Source of the DNA: Pseudoscleropodium purum
Taxonomy: Eukaryota > Streptophyta > Bryopsida > Hypnales > Brachytheciaceae
Assembly: GCA_963969395.1 (NCBI GenBank)
Contig: OZ017805.1
Location: 10,292,001 to 10,356,000, forward strand
Direction of reading: 5' to 3'
Length of the DNA: 64,000 nt
The notes under the pieces are model-generated. The model saw nothing but the letters and a program-made list of their open reading frames with translations. It was not told the origin of the DNA and searched no databases. Within the stretch, counting starts at the first letter, position 1. The number at the start of each line of letters is the position of its first letter. The position numbers were made by a program, and so were the translations under genes. This document shows positions 24,257-36,592 of the stretch, piece by piece.

Positions 24257-24411
24257 TTCTATAAACAAAAAAACTATGTTTTTATGTCAACAATGATGTC
24301 CATTGATGTTATATTGAACATCATTGTTGACATAAAAACATGGGTTGTTTTTTCCAATGTCACCTAAAATTTGTTCCTTTTGATGTCAATAAACTTTGGT
24401 TTTTTATAGTG
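24257..24411. mobile_element. Palindromic MITE with a perfect 23-bp inner inverted repeat
   Basis: Arms 24277-24299 and 24318-24340 are exact complements of 23 bp (TGTTTTTATGTCAACAATGATGT) around an 18-bp loop. The right end TTTTTTATAGTG is a CACTATAAAAAA-type terminus. The left end near 24257 is a weaker match. It is non-coding. Confidence 0.6.
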
Positions 24412-25280
24412 ATAGGTCCGTACATATTAGCCTTTCTTCTACAACTTCTTTTATACTAGCAAAGATAGAAAACTCTAATAACAATGGGATATTTGGCATA
24501 TTTGATACTTTGATTCATGGAAAATTATTTGAAACCTTTCAAAATCTTGGATTTTTTAAAGTTTAGGGGTAATCATATCTTATAGAGAACTTTAATAAAA
24601 AAACATCTACTACAAATTACACATATAAACATATATTTTCATAAACATGAAATACTAAGTATAATGATAATGATATAAAAACATAATCACTTAAAAAGGT
24701 TTTAACTAACTTCAACACGTTATAGACACCAAAATTTTATGCCTAAGCCCTATAGAGGTATATTGTTAAAGAATTACTTTACTTTCAAACAGTTAGTTAT
24801 TTAGCTCGTAAATAAAGTGGCAAATGTTTTTTTGTTGATGAATGACAAAGAATCTCTCTATACAAGATAGAAGTGCAACTATTTATCATCCAAATTTTGT
24901 GCAAAAAAGAAAGGTCTTCTAGTGAACATCATATTCATCAAAATGGGAGGTTTTGAATGAATTAGGAGTTTATAGATGCACTACTAACCATAAACTAAAG
25001 AAAAACTACTATGAAATAGATTCAAAAGCAACTAGGGTTGTTAACATAGAAGCATGTGGGCTGTAAGCATGTGTGAGAAATTTTTTTGTCAAAAATCTCA
25101 TGAAGGACCTATGACTGTGGATGTAAATACATTTTATATTTTACGAAATCATTTTTTCCAAAAAAAAGGCCACTTAAAAATCTTTTTGAAAATTCTTGAA
25201 GGCAACTAGTACTTGTAATCAATTATGATTGATACCAATCATACTAAAATTATAAAAGAAAAATAGTGGCACCTAACTAT
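24412..25280. other. No gene recognised
   Basis: AT-rich spacer between two palindromic MITEs, without sizeable frames. Confidence 0.5.
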
Positions 25281-25510
25281 TACTAGTAGAATCCCATGTT
25301 TATTTAGACATGGGTTGTTTAACTTGACACCGTTTACTTGCATGTTCAATGTAGCAAACCCATGTTTTTTTGTCAACATTGACATCCACTATTGTTCACT
25401 ACAATATATTCAATGACAAAAAAACATAGTATTGTTATATTGAACATGCCAATAAACAACGTCAAGTTAGACAACCCATGTCTAAACAAACTCGGGATTC
25501 TTCTAGAGTG
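25281..25510. mobile_element. CACTA-like MITE with long inverted arms
   Basis: The left end TACTAGTAGAATCCCATG and the mirrored right end (CACTCTAGAAGAATCCCGAG on the minus strand) begin arms of about 75 bp. These share GACATGGGTTGT, AACTTGAC and GCATGTTCAAT. The ends belong to the CACTAGTAGAA type seen at 11364 and 36397. No clean 3-bp duplication is visible. It is non-coding. Confidence 0.65.
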
Positions 25511-26017
25511 TTAACCATAAAACACACAAATCCATTCATAATGAAAATATATAATAGTGAGATTCATGAGATACGGCTATTTCACTAGTTTCATTTGCAG
25601 TAGACTTAGTTGTAGAATCCGCATCGCTAGATGACTTTGTAGTCTCTATACCCTTAGAAGCACTAGCATCAATGGATTCTAAAACATTTAAAGCAAAAGT
25701 GTCTTTTCATTTTTTGTTTGGTGAAACCAAACTCTATAAAAGTTGATGCTAACTGCTCTCTATAAATTAGAAGATAAAAAGACTTTTTAGGGCTGAAGAC
25801 AAGTCTTTGATTTTGCATTGTCACATCTCCCAACATCAATCTCTGACGACCATAGATGCGTTTAATACAATGTTAGATTTAGAAAATATAAATAATAGTA
25901 TGTTTACAAGAACTGAAAAACTTGAGAAACTTACTTATTAGATTTAGTCTTTCGAGCAAACTTTCAAGAAACAACAATCATGGCGTTTGGATCCTAGGAT
26001 GTGACAACCTCCATTAC
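25511..26017. other. No intact gene; possible trailing part of the 26-kb relic
   Basis: A short minus-strand frame near 25800 reads RLVFSPKKSFYLL and might continue the C-terminal relic at 26018-26209. There is no independent support. Confidence 0.3.
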
Positions 26018-26209
26018 TCAATCTTCTATCACATTGGCTATAATGGTTTTCCACATGGGTAAGAAAATACTGTTGAAAATAGCCTTATCTTTCTCCAAAG
26101 CTACTATGAGATACATATACCACAACAAGCCGTAATCGATGCACTTGTAATAAATAACATCCAATACATCATTGGAATTTTGCATATTTGAATTACAATA
26201 TACATGCAT
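26018..26209 (-). pseudogene. C-terminal exon fragment of the ParB-MTase-like family
   Basis: The minus-strand frame contains YLIVALEKDKAIFNSIFLPMW. It matches the segment that follows the SAM-binding block in the copies at 43.97 kb (YLIVLYSNEEIF) and 11.97 kb (HIIALKEDKARF). Motif I itself is not recognisable nearby. It reads like the strand with the acidic residue that follows motif I in amino-methyltransferases (inference). Confidence 0.45.
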
Positions 26210-28687
26210 AATTATCCAAATTAAAACTCACTAATAGATGTTGTACAATTGTGAGCCCAATAGTTGTCACCTGGACCTCAAAAATTTCTTTTTTTTCGCT
26301 TTAGCTCATTCCCTATAGCCTTTGTGGATTCAAAAGGTCTAAAAAGCGTATTACCATTATATTGGTAGAGGTCCCTATAATTGCGGTGTATTATTTCTCA
26401 AAAGTCCAGAAGTACTCTAAGCATTTCTGTTTACCAATTCCAATGTCTAAATAGGTGTCTAGTATGTCGATGAGGAGTTTGAAATATATTTAAGTCCTAG
26501 TAGACAAAGTTCAAGAAGACCCTTATTTTAGATTATTATTGGATTTATACAAATTCATTGATATATGAAGACATGCACCAAAGGTTCAAGAAAGGTGTTT
26601 TTAACGTGAGAACATGCTAGGAGCTCAACAGTGAATTTGATTTGTGAGAATTCCCTCATACAAGAATGATATTCTCCAAAGGAATTGAATCAAGAGGTAA
26701 AGAATTTAGAACTCTCCACATTTGATGCAAGTAAACAATTAAACTTGCAATTAGCATTTGGGGACTTCTTAGAGGTTGTCCAAAAAGTTTCATAATTTTC
26801 TAGATTATAGAAGATGACTCCATGAGTAGTCAACAATGTTTATCGGTGATTGAAAATTCATAGAAATTATCTGGGTAGCGGTAAAATCCCACTAAAAATT
26901 ATCGTAGTGTATTTTAGCTTAAGTAACTGTCGGGTCAAATTTCAAAACATTCCAACATTGGCAAGTGCAAGAATTGACAATAGCACCAAATTTTAACGAT
27001 TTTCAAAAACATTCAACGGATTGACCAACATACTAGGTGCATATGGTGTCCAAATATAGTAAACTTGGACTCTTTTCTTACTATTTTGGACCTTCCAAAC
27101 AACCTAGGCTAGTCAAAACCTTGAAAAAAGTCAAACTCGAGTAATAGGATTTTCTACCTTTTCACTAGCTGGCAATTCATTGGCTTTTGCTTGGGAAATA
27201 GTTTGGAAAGTAGGGGGTAGGGTAATGTTCAAGTTAATTTGGGCCTTCTGAAGACATTGGTGCAATTAGTTTGACGTTTGGATTATTTCTCCAAAAGTTA
27301 GAGCAACCATAGTAGTAGTATAGAATTTGGATTGAAGTTAATTTAGATTTACATAGGAATAGATGTAGGTAATTAGAGAGGGGTTGGGGGCCATGGAAAA
27401 GTATAAGAGGCCTTCACCTCCTCTCTCTTTGCACCCCTTTTTCATTTGTTTTCCTTGGTTGTTCATGACCAAAAGGCTTTCGTATTTGGCCATACGCATC
27501 CATATTATTGGAATTTTTGGCATTTGCCAAAAAACTCTTGTTTTTTGTGCATTTTGAGCATTTGCTTATGGTTTCTAAGAATTCTTGTGTGTTTTCCGCT
27601 TATTTCAAAGGATGTTGGGGTCCCTTTGAGTATTTCTAATCTTTGTTTACATTTTTTAGAGGTTTAGTCCTTCAAATTGTCAATTATTGCATTAAGTCTA
27701 CTAACCAATTCTATTTGAGGTTTCTTTGAAGAGAGATTTCACAACTTTTTTGTTGCAAATTTCCCCTTGGGTCTTACATGTGAATTTGTAGTCTTCATGA
27801 GTCATCAGGTCATTTGAGAGGGGATGTTTGTTGCAATCCTCCAAATTCTCGCAATTTGTATTTTTAAGTGTTTGTTGTTCCGTACTAACCGGAAACTATA
27901 AGTTTCCAACTAACCTCCTTATGTTTTATCTGAGAAAGTAGTGTTATACCACTAAATGACAAAGCTTTTGCCTTAGGACAGATTTCCACTAGTATCATTG
28001 TTGCTTTGGTGCTAAGTTTGAGTTCCCAAAGCCCCATACAATGAAGCTATCGCCAAAATTTCCACTTTTTCCCTTAGAACTATTGATCTCATTTTAAAGC
28101 TTTTAAAACTTGGGCCCAAATCCCTCCGAATAGCAAAGCTTTGGCTTTGTTAGATTTTCTGAGTTAGTTTTATTTTAAGGGGTCCCTAAAAGGAGACCCA
28201 AAGATTGATGAGTAATGACCATTTAATTTTTGGATCAAGTCCAAAACTTTGGAAATCAACTAGCTAGGCTAGTAAGCCAACCCATTAGGCTAGCAAGTCA
28301 ACCACCAAACCAACTAGTCTAGCAACCAGCCTATTAGTCCAGCAAACCAACCAACAACCAACTACTGAACCTAGCCAATCCAGCAGCTAGCCTAGTCAGC
28401 CAACAAATACATAGTGGCAATCAGTACAGTGCATAGTTACCACATACCCATTAATCTAATTGACCAACTCATGAATGGTGCTCGAGGGCCCCCTTTTTTA
28501 TTTTTCTTTGGATTTTTGAATACTAGATATCACTTCTTAATGTTCAATCCTTAGAAGAAAATACTTGGTGATAAATTCCATCAAGATTAGCAAAAAGCCT
28601 TAGGTAGAAGTCTGTGAGGTTTAGAAAAGAAAATAATAGTTAAAGAAAATTCCAACATATTAGAGGTGGTTGGGAGACCCAAAAATT
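26210..28687. other. No gene recognised
   Basis: AT-rich. At 28260-28420 there is a degenerate run of CTAGCAAGCCAACC/CAACCAACTAG-type words that precedes the better-ordered array at 28688. Confidence 0.5.
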
Positions 28688-29033
28688 AGATTACAAAGCT
28701 TCCAATTAGCTAACAAGTCACCTTGATGGAGAGGGGCCTTTTAAAATCAAATTACAAGCTTCCAAGTTAAGCTAGCAAGCCAACCAATTGGAGGGGCTTT
28801 GAAAATCAAATTATAGAGCTTCCTAATTAAGCCAGCAAGTACCTAGTTGGAGAGGAGGCCTTTGAAAATTAGATTACAAGCTTCCAATCATCTAGCAAGC
28901 ACTCAATTGGAGGGGGGCCTTGAAAATCAGATTACAAAGCTCCTAATCAGCCAACAAACATTCAGTTGGGGGGGGGGGCCTTGAATTCAAATTATAGAGC
29001 TCCTAATCAAGCCAACAATCACCTAGTTGGAAG
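28688..29033. repeat. Tandem repeat, about 60-bp period, 6 copies
   Basis: ATTACAAAGCTTCC-like words recur at 28690, 28751, 28810, 28873, 28931 and 28991, spaced 58-63 bases. Each is followed by CAGCAAGC.ACC.AGTTGGAG and a G-run plus CCTT. One copy contains an 11-base G homopolymer. The copies are diverged and non-coding. Confidence 0.8.
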
Positions 29034-30819
29034 CAAGATCAACTCACAGAGCTTCCAAATCAAGTCCAAGACCATTTCACCTTCAATTTGCACGTCTCCA
29101 ATTTGATTATCACTCACATGTGGTTGCCAATTCAAACTCAAGAAGTGCATGATTAAGCTCTAAGTACAAAATGCACACAAAGGATGGAAGCAAGGCTAAT
29201 GGAAGTTGGAACTAAGCATTAGCAAATGGAAGGGAAGAAGGTCATATGGGTTGGAGAGTCTTAGGAATATTTTACAGACATCTCAAGGTTGGATTGTGGA
29301 ATAGAGACGATTAGAAAAAACCAAAAGAAGAATAGTTGATTGTAGGAGATGCCAAGAAATAGTTATTGGTTAGAAGAAGTTAGTAAAGTTGTTTTAAGAT
29401 TTTGTTTGATTCCAAAACAAAATTAGCAAAGCATTAGCATTAAATTTGATAGGATTTCATTCCAAAAGAGTACCTATAAAAGAAAAAGAAAAGATTTAAA
29501 GGAAGTGGAAAGTAAAGAAGGGGAAATCAATCAAAGGACAAGCTCTAGGATGCCCTCAAACCCAGAAAGAGTTTACAACAAATCAATATTATACCACAAA
29601 ATATTCAAATGGAGTTGGAGTGTGCGATTGACAACATAGCATCAACATCCAACGGAGGTGAAACCAACATTGAGGTTAGTAATTGATCTTTTCACACAAT
29701 CTTTGCAATTTTACCGAAAAACTCATTAGTTTAGGATTTGACTTTTGAATTTTGAATTGAGTTTAGAGTAACCCATAGTAGGTTAGAAAATCAATTAGTA
29801 GGTTTTAAAAGTAATTGGAAACTTATTGTAGTACTTTTAGCATATTTTACCATAGTAATTAAAGAAAATTACCAAAGTTTATCTTTGGATGAAAATTCGT
29901 TGAAAGTGGATGAAAAGTTAGTAAATCATCCAAAAAAATCTTTTTGAGAATCTTTTAGAAATCTTAGAATCTCAAGTCAAGATAGAAGTAAGAAAATAAA
30001 ACTAAATGTAACTTTGAAATTTTATGATAAAAAAGAATTACAAAGAATTTTGATGAACTAGTCAATGATTAAAATTCATCCGTGGATAAAATTTACTAAA
30101 AAGGTCAAAAGTAAGAAGTTTTACCTTTTAACAAATAGTAGAAGTAGAACCTAAGAAGCTAAAAATCAATTAACTTTGGAAATCAAATGACAATCCAAAG
30201 TTACTTAAGTAGTAAAAATGATTAAGACTTTATTAATTAGGTCAAAAGATAACCAAAGACTAGTTTAGAGGTAGAATCTTATAGAGGATATTTCTAAGAT
30301 TCCAAAACTATTTTAACCACAAGAATTGCAAGAATATTAAACAAGTTAGAGTAGAATGAAGTTTTCAACAAAAATAGGGTCAATTTGGATGAAAGCCAAC
30401 TAAAGTTGACCAAACCAAGTCAAATTCACAATTTAGGTAGAGGTCTTAAAATAAAAAATAATCCAAAAATTTGCATTCAATTTTGATAGTTAGAATCTTA
30501 GAATTACATGGATGAAATTTTTGAAGTTAGTTTTAGTATTAAACTTCATCTATGAATATCTCTTAGAGAATTAGGTCAATTTGAGATTTTTTTATCATTT
30601 TAGAAAGGACAAATTCAGCCCTACTACTCAAGCTATTTAATTCTCCCATTTGACTAACCTCCATTGGCTCTTAGTTTTGGTTGTTGTAGCCAAAACCGAC
30701 CTCTCTTACTAATTCTTGGAATTTGGTTAGCAATTACTTAAGGGAAGTGTAGGTAGCACAAATAACTAAAAATCCTTTGTTTGGAAGGCGTAATTGGATT
30801 ACACGTTGTTAAACACCCA
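29034..30819. other. No gene recognised
   Basis: AT-rich with a purine-rich bias on the plus strand. All frames are short. Confidence 0.5.
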
Positions 30820-31074
30820 TTAGGATTTTACTACGATAAAGCAACTCCAACCTAGTTGTGTACATTTTATTCCAAGGGTAGGAATGAAGTGCCCACAACA
30901 ATCTAGAACCAAATCTCCTTCAACAGTTGTCCCTTCAATGAGAAATTGAAAAAACCTTGCATATTTTTTGCAAGGCTCATGCCATGGGACTTGGCCATTC
31001 ATCAACATAGTCTCCTCTGTTGTATAGTTAATCAATGTGTCATCCCATTTTAGATTGACTTTAGCCTTCTGCAT
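30820..31074 (-). pseudogene. P1 SAM-binding (motif I-like) exon
   Basis: The frame contains PWHEPCKKYARFFQFLIEG followed by GDLVLDCCGHFIPTLGIKC and LGWSCFIV. In beta-class amino-methyltransferases, a His-Pro...Lys...L..LI stretch precedes G(D)xVLDxFxGxGTT and a later GR.fIg.E. The likeness here is good in spacing but lacks the strict FxGxG. P2 shows the same arrangement with PWHGSREKDP and VLDGTAST. Confidence 0.5.
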
Positions 31075-31254
31075 AGACTATCTGAGGTTGAAAGCAAACT
31101 TTGATTTTCTATTGTTTTCCAAGGCTTTCATCAATAGTGTGATCCCAAACTTCAATGTCTTTCAACATAAAACAAAAGACATATTAGACTTTACGGATAA
31201 AAAATGATTAGCAAAAAGGTACCAAAAAAACTTCAATAATAATTTACCATGGTA

Positions 31255-31474
31255 GAAGGGTCAAAGCTTGAAGTCAAATGCATACAATTCATGTCCAACC
31301 ACTCTTTTTTTTCACCAAAGGATATGTCTCACACAATCCAACTATGACGCCCTTTGAATCCGCACACCATAAGTGAAACATTATGATGCATCCATGGTCA
31401 TACAAATGTTTCTCTGCAAATGAAAAAGCCGTTTGAATTGCATCATACTCCTCGTTGCTATTCCAAGAGAGCAT
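31255..31474 (-). pseudogene. P1 catalytic-region (PPY-following) exon
   Basis: The frame contains LSWNSNEEYDAIQTAF, then HGCIIMFHLW and CETYPLVKK. P2 shows the parallel LYWNTYDEEFGENIF, then DGAIMLFLP, directly after PNIFHPPLS. The shared W-N-x-x-x-E-E-[YF] and G-[CA]-I-[IM]-[ML]-F pattern, including an acidic pair at equal spacing, supports homology between the loci. Confidence 0.55.
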
Positions 31475-31928
31475 AGAAGTTGCTAGAAAATAAACCTTTC
31501 GAACAAATAAATTTTCCTAACAATCAAAGAAAACGAAGTCCACTGTAGGCAACCACTATTTGTGTGGACCTTCTTTATGTAGATCTAGAAAGAAAATTTG
31601 TTAATGCACCTAGAATTCATAATACATTATAGTATGCCATTCAATGAATGCACACACTTCCAATTTAAAAAAAATCAACAATACAATTACCTTTTTCAAG
31701 AATCCATCACTTCTCTACAACATGGTGGTGCCTCCAACTCTGTGTCATCTATTATGTCATTGATGTAGATGTTGAGGATTAATTCTTTAGAATTGACACT
31801 CTAATCATCACCAATGACAATGACTTGCATTTTCTGTGTAATCATTTCTTTAGTCACTTCTTTCAATATCATCTTCCTCTTCACTCCACTATACAATCCA
31901 CCTTCCATTTGAGAGCTCTAGTCTATTG

Positions 31929-32267
31929 TCAAAGACGTTGGAACTTGGTCACCACCTTCAGCCTTCTTCTCGCTTTTATCCTTCTTCTGATCTTTCTCGA
32001 CTCTCACTTCCTTTTCCGCCAACTTTGCTAGTTGCTCCACTTCTTTTTTTTCCTTATTTGCTCGAATCTCTTGTTCCTTACCTTCTTTCTTCTTGTCAAA
32101 GACGTTGGAACTTGGTCACCACCTTCAGCCTTCTTCTTGCTTTTGTCCTTCTTCTGATCTTTCTCGGCTTTCACTTCCTTTTCCGCCAACTTTGCTAGTC
32201 GCTCCACTTCTTTTTTTTTCCTTATTTGCTCGAATCTCTTGTTCCTTGCCTTCTTTCTTCTTGTCAA
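31929..32267 (-). pseudogene. P1 Lys/Glu-rich linker with a 167-bp tandem duplication
   Basis: On the minus strand this encodes a highly charged helical stretch (RNKRFEQIRKKKEVERLAKL and a KDQKKDKSKKKAEG segment). It occurs twice because a 167-bp unit, starting at 31929 and 32096, is duplicated head to tail. 167 is not a multiple of three, so the duplication shifts frame. P2 has an acidic/Lys-rich linker (EEEEEEVA, PTPKKKQ) in the same relative place. The plus-strand frames across this stretch are mirror artefacts. Confidence 0.55.
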
Positions 32268-32399
32268 CTACCATCCTTCAAGCAAAGGCCCTTTTCTTTT
32301 GTGTGTCTATTATGTCTGCAAATTTTGGAACTTCTAAGTCAATGACACCGAGGCTATCAAAAGACTTCTAGAGTTCCACCTCCAAGGGAAGAGTAAAAG

Positions 32400-34140
32400 T
32401 GACCAGACAATCTAGATACCACCCTCCTCTAGTCAAATTTGCAATTGTAAATATCTGTAGCTAGAATGTTGTACATATACACTTTAGAGAACTCTGATCA
32501 AGCCATGAACATAAAAATGGAGGAAGGTCCTCTCGGACTACAATGTTTTTTGCTAGAAGCTTATGCTTGAAATACCTATAGATAATCACATGAACATTCT
32601 TAACTATTAACTTCACCAATTTTTCAAAAAAATATTTTCTATTATATTCAATTCATTAAAGTAAATCACCCCATACAATAAAATAAGTATGGTAGTCAGC
32701 ACTATACTTCAAACTATACACCTACTACATAAGAATATACCAATATATCAAATAGCATGTATTCCATATATTATATTCCAAATAATCCCCAAATTAAGGA
32801 TACAACAACAAACTACCTAAAAAGTAGTCAGATCTGACTATCAATTTAGGGGTTCTATGTTCACCCCCAATTTTTGGAAATCTTGCACAATGAAGGTCAA
32901 TAATTCTGAATCATCTATTACTACATTGGTCTATGAAACAAATTTTCAATACATTCCTTTACATTAAGGAAGGCAACAATCACAAAATGTTTTGTATGTA
33001 CCTAAAAAGCACTTTTTGAATGGCAAGGTCCAATCTATTAGAACAAAATTGGGGTCTTTGGATGCCTGATACTTTTGGCTTGGAAATGAATTGTTTGGTA
33101 TTTGGAAAAGGCATAATTCCGTTTATATAGTCAATTTGGGATGTTTCCATCAAACCTGCCCACCTATGAGCTATAGATGGTACAAGATGAATTGGCGAGA
33201 GAGCACTCAAGCATAGCATATGTGGCAATGGCCTTGTTGCGAGTACATGTACATCAATTGTCTATGTTGGCAACTTATGACTTATTTCAATGAAGACATT
33301 CAATTCTTTAATATACTTCGGTCACTAATATATTGTTGGTTGTGAGTACCATTTGGCTTTGGCTTTTAATGTAGATTGGATTTATGGTTTTTGAGCTTGT
33401 TAGCCACTAACTTCAATAATTGTCCTAGCAAAGTACAATGTCGTTAATGAGCATGGGTTTTTAGAAGGAGTGTCAACATGGACATGCTTCTTAAGCTACA
33501 TAGTACATGCCATCTCCCACCATTGAGCTGGCCACATTTGTTGCCAAAGTCCATAAATTCACTAACTTTGAGGAATTTAGATCGGATTTGGGTACAAGGA
33601 TTTAGATTTGATTAGGCAAGATGGTGTTTCAAGATTGTAATTCAATCTATATATGATGGAAATAAGATGTCAAAAGGTAGGAAGCGTTTGTGTAGCAACA
33701 AAGATATACAAGATGAGACAAGATAGGCAATTGGGAGATAATGTCATGAGGAGAGACAATGGACATTGTGTCAAATCCAAGAAACAATTTTACTACTTTT
33801 AGAATAACCAACTACTATCTCGAAGAAATTGGGAAGAAGCTGGAAACAAAAGTAATATTGGCAGCATGTAATATGACAAGAGTGTTGTAGAAGCTATATG
33901 GTAAGATCTACAAGACGATCAAAGGGTGAGTGCAGCTAGTTGACAAGCAATTGAAGCCAACATTCTTACCAAATCTACACCATGTACCTACTTACTCACC
34001 CTAGTGAGTTCAATGTCTATTATATTGGAAACAAGCTATATGAGTTCATTGGGTACAAGATGCATGTGAGTTTTGAGTCCAAGAATTGGGTCCTTACAAT
34101 ATCCCGTATATTTATCAAATCACATTGCAAACAAAATTGA
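32400..34140. other. No gene recognised between P1 halves
   Basis: AT-rich. The minus-strand frame at 32980-33228 and short plus-strand frames around 33.8 kb (NYYLEEIGKKLETK) may be remnants of unrecognised coding DNA. Confidence 0.4.
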
Positions 34141-34449
34141 ATTCAAAGTTGAAGGATCTTATGGATGACTATTACTACATCAATAGTACATTGGATCTTG
34201 TGGCATAAGTTCCAGTGACCAAAGAATGCCAAAGGGAGGAAGAAATCAAATATAACACAAGTTATCTTGATATCAAAGAACTCTTTGTTTGTTGACATTG
34301 AGGTTGTGTAGAAAACTATGGTCAAGCTATACGGTTTCACCACCAAAGGTGAGTAGTTCATGTTGGCAACGGTCTATGAAAGGGTGCTTTTGTCTTATAT
34401 GCTCTTATTCACTAGGTATATGGCTTGCATTTTGCTGAAACGTTGAATT

Positions 34450-34995
34450 GTGTTCAGTTGTACAAAAGTTGGAAACAACTTGCATTTTACTAAAACGTTG
34501 AATTGTCAGTTTGATTGTGTCAAAGTTAGAAACAAGCCATTGATTTCTATGTTGAAGATGGACAAAGCAAAGATTCTTCATGGCAAGAAGTTTGAAAGAG
34601 TTAATTTGACCCTTATGATTCATGCTTTAGATACCAATATAGTAAAGAACGATGACCTGTATTTCTCGATTCAGTCTGAAATTAAAATATGGCCTATTGC
34701 ATGCTTTGAGGTTGTGAAGGAGTCTCATGAAGTCTTCCAATGGGTGTTTTAACAAACACAATTCCCTGCAATGATCAAAGTACAAGATGGGGACCAATTG
34801 CTATGTATTGATGGTGTTGAAAACTTCAAAGTAGAGTGGCATTTGTCAATAGATATAAAGACAATTAGTCATATTAGAAACAAAAATGAAATGATTGCAT
34901 ACAATTGCATGGAACCCGGTCGTGGCGGATTTTCGGATCTAAGAGCACTTGATGCCTATGATATGCATGTCGCACTAACACCGCCTCTAGTTTAG
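34450..34995 (+). pseudogene. Unidentified decayed coding region
   Basis: Two consecutive plus-strand frames (34450-34752 and 34771-34995), separated only by a stop and a short gap, read like one protein: IWPIACFEVVKESHEVFQWVF, then FKVEWHLSIDIKTISHI, then a Gly/Arg-rich end. The EWHLS.D.KTI wording recalls transposon-encoded proteins of the type W-[HK]-L-S-x-D-[LM]-K, but I cannot name a family. A 55-bp direct duplication (CTTGCATTTT at 34424 and 34479) lies at the start. It is opposite in strand to P1 and may be an insertion into it. Confidence 0.35.
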
Positions 34996-36396
34996 ACTAG
35001 CTTATTGAAAATAGGCTTGTGGCCATCAAATTTGAACCTAAAATCACAATTTGAGCTTTGTAAGACCCTCTCATGCTCTCCCCTCCATGTTAGCAAGCTT
35101 CTCTAGTCCAAGTTCTCCTACACCCTCAATTTAACCTCATCTATGCAATCTCTTATATCTTCTGGGAATCCACTCTCTTGCGTCATTGTGGGTGTTGTGG
35201 AGCATCATTGCTGCAACTTGAGAACAAGATTTACGAGTTTCCATTCTTCACACCCTCTAGAACCACTAACAATCGTCATAAACCAAGAACCAACAATTGC
35301 CATTTCAAAACAATTCACGCATTTACTACAATTTACGTAGTAATAAATTATTTTTACCAAATCGCAATTACAAATCATACATAAGTAAACAATGTTGATT
35401 GAAGGAAATTAGCATTGAGTTTCTGGAGTTTGGACAATGGCTTGTATAAGAGACTAGATTTAAGCCAATTTGAAATTCCTACCAAATTGACAAAACATCA
35501 CATTAAAGACTAACATTAGTGGCTCCACTATTGGTTCTATCCTTGGTACAAGTCCTACATCAATACATGAGTTCTCATATTCCTTTTTTAATCAAATATA
35601 GAGACATGGTATATTGGATATGCACTTATTATATCATTTCCAATACCCTAAATTGATTGGTGGCACCCCGAGTCCAATTTGATGTCATCACTTTAGATGC
35701 CATGGTGGCAATGTGTAAGGTGGCATTTATCGGAAATTTTTGGCCAAATATTAGAAAAAAAAAGTTGGACATTTGGAAACCCTAGTTCTACTCTAATGCC
35801 TCATAAGTTAAAAATGAGTCCAATTTCTTGAAAGCATTAGCTCTTTTAAGAGTTGGGCCAAATCCTTGCTCCCAAATCTTTCTTCACCATCCTTCTATGT
35901 ACTCCAAAAGGGGCTCTGGCTCTAGGGGGTCTTTCATGTTTACTTATAGGTTGTCTTTGTTCACTATTCTCTTGAAGTACTCCCTTGTAGTTTTTTCTAT
36001 TTGCATGGAATCACAAATTCATATTATTAAGATTTTAATTTAGAAAATGTACATACACTTATTTTTGACATTGTAATTACTAAAGTACTCTATAAATATG
36101 TCATAGTAAATCATAACACTTTATAAACTTACTTCAACCCATCAAACATACTTGTTGAAGAAGGGAAAAAGTTTATCCTTTGAAATAGGCCTTGCTGGAA
36201 ACTTCCAAGCCTCTCAAGAAGGTATGGAGGAATTCGACTACTTCAAGAACTTTATCTTCTACAAGGGAGAAGTGATGCATGTAGCAATCAACTGGAGTTT
36301 CTCCAAAGTCATTGAAATGACTTTGTTTGTGCTCTAGTGCTTCTCAACTTAATATATGAAGTATACTCTTAATACTCATCATGGAATTCAAAAATG
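34996..36396. other. No gene recognised
   Basis: Short frames only. The plus-strand frame at 36152-36337 could be the antisense of a P1 exon, but no match was found. Confidence 0.4.
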
Positions 36397-36557
36397 CACT
36401 AGTAGAAAATCCAGATTTTGTTTTGTTTTGATTGCATTGATTTGGACAGAAATTTGTTGATATAGACAGAAATTTATTGATTTGAACAAAAATCTATTGA
36501 AATTTGCCTAGATCAATATGACCAAAACAACAAAAAATTTGAAGTTTTCTAATAGTG
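36397..36557. mobile_element. CACTA-like MITE, 161 bp, with 3-bp ATG target duplication
   Basis: The ends CACTAGTAGAAAATCCAG and GTTTTCTAATAGTG are inverted. ATG flanks both sides (36394-36396 and 36558-36560), the 3-bp duplication expected for CACTA transposons. The interior has repeated GATTTGGACAGAAATTT-like words, also seen in the MITE at 11364. It inserted within P1. Confidence 0.8.
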
Positions 36558-36592
36558 ATGTTATATTCCATTCAAATTCACAAATCAAATGA

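Noticed and set aside
31825..32371. Leu/Ser/Pro-rich plus-strand frames resembling membrane segments
   Set aside because: They are mirror images of the Lys/Glu-rich minus-strand linker of P1 and are duplicated only because of the 167-bp tandem repeat.
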